NCBI GenBank assembly: GCA_017444705.1
Contig: JAFSWA010000081.1
Location: 1 to 15,304, forward strand
DNA length: 15,304 bases
Source: a bacterium
Lineage (GTDB): Bacteria > Cyanobacteriota > Vampirovibrionia > Gastranaerophilales > Gastranaerophilaceae
Direction of reading: 5' to 3'
Shown here: in pieces, positions 13,423 to 15,304 of the stretch
Numbering within the stretch: the first letter of the stretch is position 1
Layout of the letters: the number at the start of each line of letters is the position of its first letter
Notes under the pieces: model-generated
What the model saw: the letters and a program-made list of their open reading frames with translations, nothing else
Told to the model about the DNA's origin: nothing
Databases searched by the model: none
Position numbers and translations under genes: made by a program

Positions 13423-14399
13423 GAATACTTGTAACAGGCGGTGCAGGCTTTATCGGAAGTTGTTTTGTAAGACATATGCTGAAAACATATCCCGATTATA
13501 AAATTATTAACCTTGATGCCCTGACTTATGCGGGAAATATTGAAAACCTTGACGACATCAAAGATAATCCGAATTATAAATTTGTTCACGGAAATATTTG
13601 CGATAAAAAGCTCGTAGAACAGCTTGTTCACGAAGTTGACGCAGTTATAAATTTTGCGGCGGAATCTCACGTTGACCGTTCAATTACGGGACCTGAAATA
13701 TTTATTGAAACAAATGTTCAGGGAACTCTGAATTTATTGCAGCAATCTAAACTTGCAAATATCCAAAGATTTTTGCAGGTTTCAACCGATGAAGTTTACG
13801 GAACTTTGGGTAAAACGGGTTATTTTTATGAAACAACACCTATTGCTCCCAATTCACCGTACAGTGCAAGTAAAGCAAGTGCCGATTTATTGGTAAGAGC
13901 ATATTATGAAACATATAAAATGCCGGTTTTAAATACCCGTTGTTCAAATAACTACGGACCTTATCAATATCCTGAAAAATTGATACCGTTCTTTATTTCA
14001 AAACTTTTGAGAGGTGAAAAAGTACCTGTTTACGGTGACGGAATGAATGTCCGTGATTGGTTATACGTTTATGACCATTGCAGTGCAATAGATACCGTTT
14101 TGCATAAAGGCAAAATCGGTGAAGTCTATAATATAGGCGGACATAACGAAAAAACAAACATGGAAATAACAAAAATTATCTTGTCTGAAATGGGTAAAGA
14201 TGAATCTTCAATTGAATTTGTAAAAGACAGATTAGGTCATGACAGACGTTATGCCATTTCAAACGACAAAATTACCGCTGAACTCGGCTGGGAACCTTCA
14301 ATTACATTTGAAGAGGGTATAAAGCTAACTATCAATTGGTATTTGAATAATCAAGATTGGATTAAATCAATTGAGGCCAAAAAGGCGAGTCTTGTTTAA
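13419..14399 (+). CDS. rfbB: dTDP-glucose 4,6-dehydratase
   Basis: 326 residues, a little shorter than the usual ~340-360. It converts dTDP-D-glucose to dTDP-4-keto-6-deoxy-D-glucose with bound NAD+. Rossmann start RILVTGGAGFIGSCF (GxxGxxG at 7-13), AAESHVDRSI, STDEVYGTLG with the catalytic T123-D124-E125, and SPYSASKASADLLVRAY with Y148 and K152. Then NTRCSNNYGPYQYPEKLIP, VPVYGDGMNVRDWLYV, YNIGGHNEKTN and DRLGHDRRYAI, all characteristic of RmlB rather than other epimerases. AAAGGAG lies within the end of rfbC; four-base ATGA overlap. Confidence 0.96.
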   Translation: MRILVTGGAGFIGSCFVRHMLKTYPDYKIINLDALTYAGNIENLDDIKDNPNYKFVHGNICDKKLVEQLVHEVDAVINFAAESHVDRSITGPEIFIETNVQGTLNLLQQSKLANIQRFLQVSTDEVYGTLGKTGYFYETTPIAPNSPYSASKASADLLVRAYYETYKMPVLNTRCSNNYGPYQYPEKLIPFFISKLLRGEKVPVYGDGMNVRDWLYVYDHCSAIDTVLHKGKIGEVYNIGGHNEKTNMEITKIILSEMGKDESSIEFVKDRLGHDRRYAISNDKITAELGWEPSITFEEGIKLTINWYLNNQDWIKSIEAKKASLV

Positions 14400-14426
14400 A
14401 ATTGAATATATAAAAGGAGTGGAATT

Positions 14427-15296
14427 ATGGCAACAAAAGGGATAGTTTTAGCAGGCGGAGCGGGTACAAGACTTTACCCCAGTACAATTACCGTTTCAAA
14501 GCAGTTATTACCTATTTACGACAAACCTATGATTTATCATCCGATTTCAGTTTTGATGTTAGCTGAAATTAAAGATATTTTAATTATTTCAACTCCGCAG
14601 GATTTGCCGAATTTTAAAAAACTTTTAGGCGACGGCTCTCAATTCGGAGTAAAATTCAGCTATAAAGAACAGCCCTCTCCCGACGGTTTGGCTCAGGCAT
14701 TTATTTTGGGCGATGAATTTATCGGAGATGACAATGTAGCAATGATTTTGGGCGATAACATTTTCTACGGCAGCGGTTTCTCTTCAATGTTGAGAACCGC
14801 AAAGGAAAGAAAATCGGGAGCAACAGTTTTTGCATATCCTGTTAAAGACCCTGAAAGATTTGGTGTTGTTGCATTTGACGAAAAAAATATCGCATATTCG
14901 ATAGAAGAAAAACCGTTAAACCCTAAATCCAATTTTGCGGTTACGGGTTTGTATTTTTATGATAATAAAGTTGTTAATTACGCAAAGAACCTCAAACCGT
15001 CTGCAAGAGGAGAGTTAGAGATAACTGATTTAAACAGAATTTATCTTGAAAAGGGCGAACTGAATGTTGAAGTTTTGGGCAGAGGTTTTGCTTGGCTTGA
15101 TACGGGAACGCATAATTCACTTTTGCAGGCAGGGCAATATGTTCAAACTATTGAGGAAAATCAGGGTATAAAAATTGCCTGCTTAGAAGAAATTGCATAC
15201 AGAAAAGGATTTTTAACAAAAGAACAAATTGCCGAACAAGTTAAAAAATATAAAAATAACGAATATTTCAACTATGTCGCAAGGCTTATAAAATAA
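14427..15296 (+). CDS. rfbA: Glucose-1-phosphate thymidylyltransferase
   Basis: 289 residues, complete and of usual family length. It joins glucose-1-phosphate and dTTP to give dTDP-glucose, the first committed step for dTDP-rhamnose and related sugars. Seen: GIVLAGGAGTRLYPST (nucleotide-binding GGxGTRL at 10-16), SKQLLPIYDKPMIYHPI with Lys25, EQPSPDGLAQAF, ILGDNIFYG with Mg-binding Asp110, VEEKP-type segment SIEEKP, ARGELEITDLNRIYL and FAWLDTGTH with Asp225. The two Asp match D111 and D226 of the E. coli enzyme within one residue. AAAGGAG before the ATG, 27 bases after rfbB, so third gene of the rfbCBA operon. Only 8 bases of the window follow, so any rfbD would lie outside. Confidence 0.96.
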   Translation: MATKGIVLAGGAGTRLYPSTITVSKQLLPIYDKPMIYHPISVLMLAEIKDILIISTPQDLPNFKKLLGDGSQFGVKFSYKEQPSPDGLAQAFILGDEFIGDDNVAMILGDNIFYGSGFSSMLRTAKERKSGATVFAYPVKDPERFGVVAFDEKNIAYSIEEKPLNPKSNFAVTGLYFYDNKVVNYAKNLKPSARGELEITDLNRIYLEKGELNVEVLGRGFAWLDTGTHNSLLQAGQYVQTIEENQGIKIACLEEIAYRKGFLTKEQIAEQVKKYKNNEYFNYVARLIK

Positions 15297-15304
15297 CGGT
15301 TTGC

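Overview
This is an AT-rich bacterial window with strong AGGAG-type ribosome binding sites and compact operons. The gene style (RecJ with a long C-terminal extension, soluble EF-hand protein, Asn-rich membrane/HExxH proteins, stand-alone activase-like protein, many palindromic intergenic repeats) best fits an uncultured gut bacterium. My best guess is Candidatus Gastranaerophilales (Vampirovibrionia/Melainabacteria); a low-GC Firmicute is the main alternative. This placement is inference from style, not from a marker gene.

Layout. 1-1041 is the 3' part of recJ. 1129-1632 (+) is a LemA-like membrane-anchored coiled-coil protein with a near-consensus promoter. 1687-2238 (-) is a two-EF-hand protein with its own terminator. 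2347-4067 (-) is a two-gene unit: a winged-helix protein followed by a COG3581-like 'CoA protein activase' family protein. 4298-4516 (-) is a small orphan protein with promoter and terminator. 4517-5298 has no credible gene; it is a GC-richer patch built of copies of a repeat unit and several hairpins. 5299-6645 (+) and 6692-7177 (-) are convergent paralogues that share a membrane module; only the first carries a HExxH metallopeptidase-like domain. 7424-9780 (+) holds a small acidic protein tightly coupled to ilvD (valine/isoleucine synthesis), followed by a zinc-ribbon membrane protein. 9781-10130 is another gene-free patch with a further copy of the same repeat and a composite palindrome.

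10131-15296 is a surface-polysaccharide locus. A DUF1796 protein and an overlapping family-2 glycosyltransferase run on the minus strand. Divergent from them run an extended-SDR sugar-nucleotide oxidoreductase and then rfbC-rfbB-rfbA. RfbA makes dTDP-glucose, RfbB dehydrates it to the 4-keto-6-deoxy sugar and RfbC epimerises it to dTDP-4-keto-L-rhamnose. The usual final reductase RfbD is not inside the window; either it lies downstream or the SDR upstream of rfbC does a related ketoreduction.

The most interesting items are the shared-module paralogue pair with a metallopeptidase-like tail, the multi-copy inverted intergenic repeat family, a likely leaderless rfbC transcript, and the DUF1796-glycosyltransferase overlap in the polysaccharide locus.
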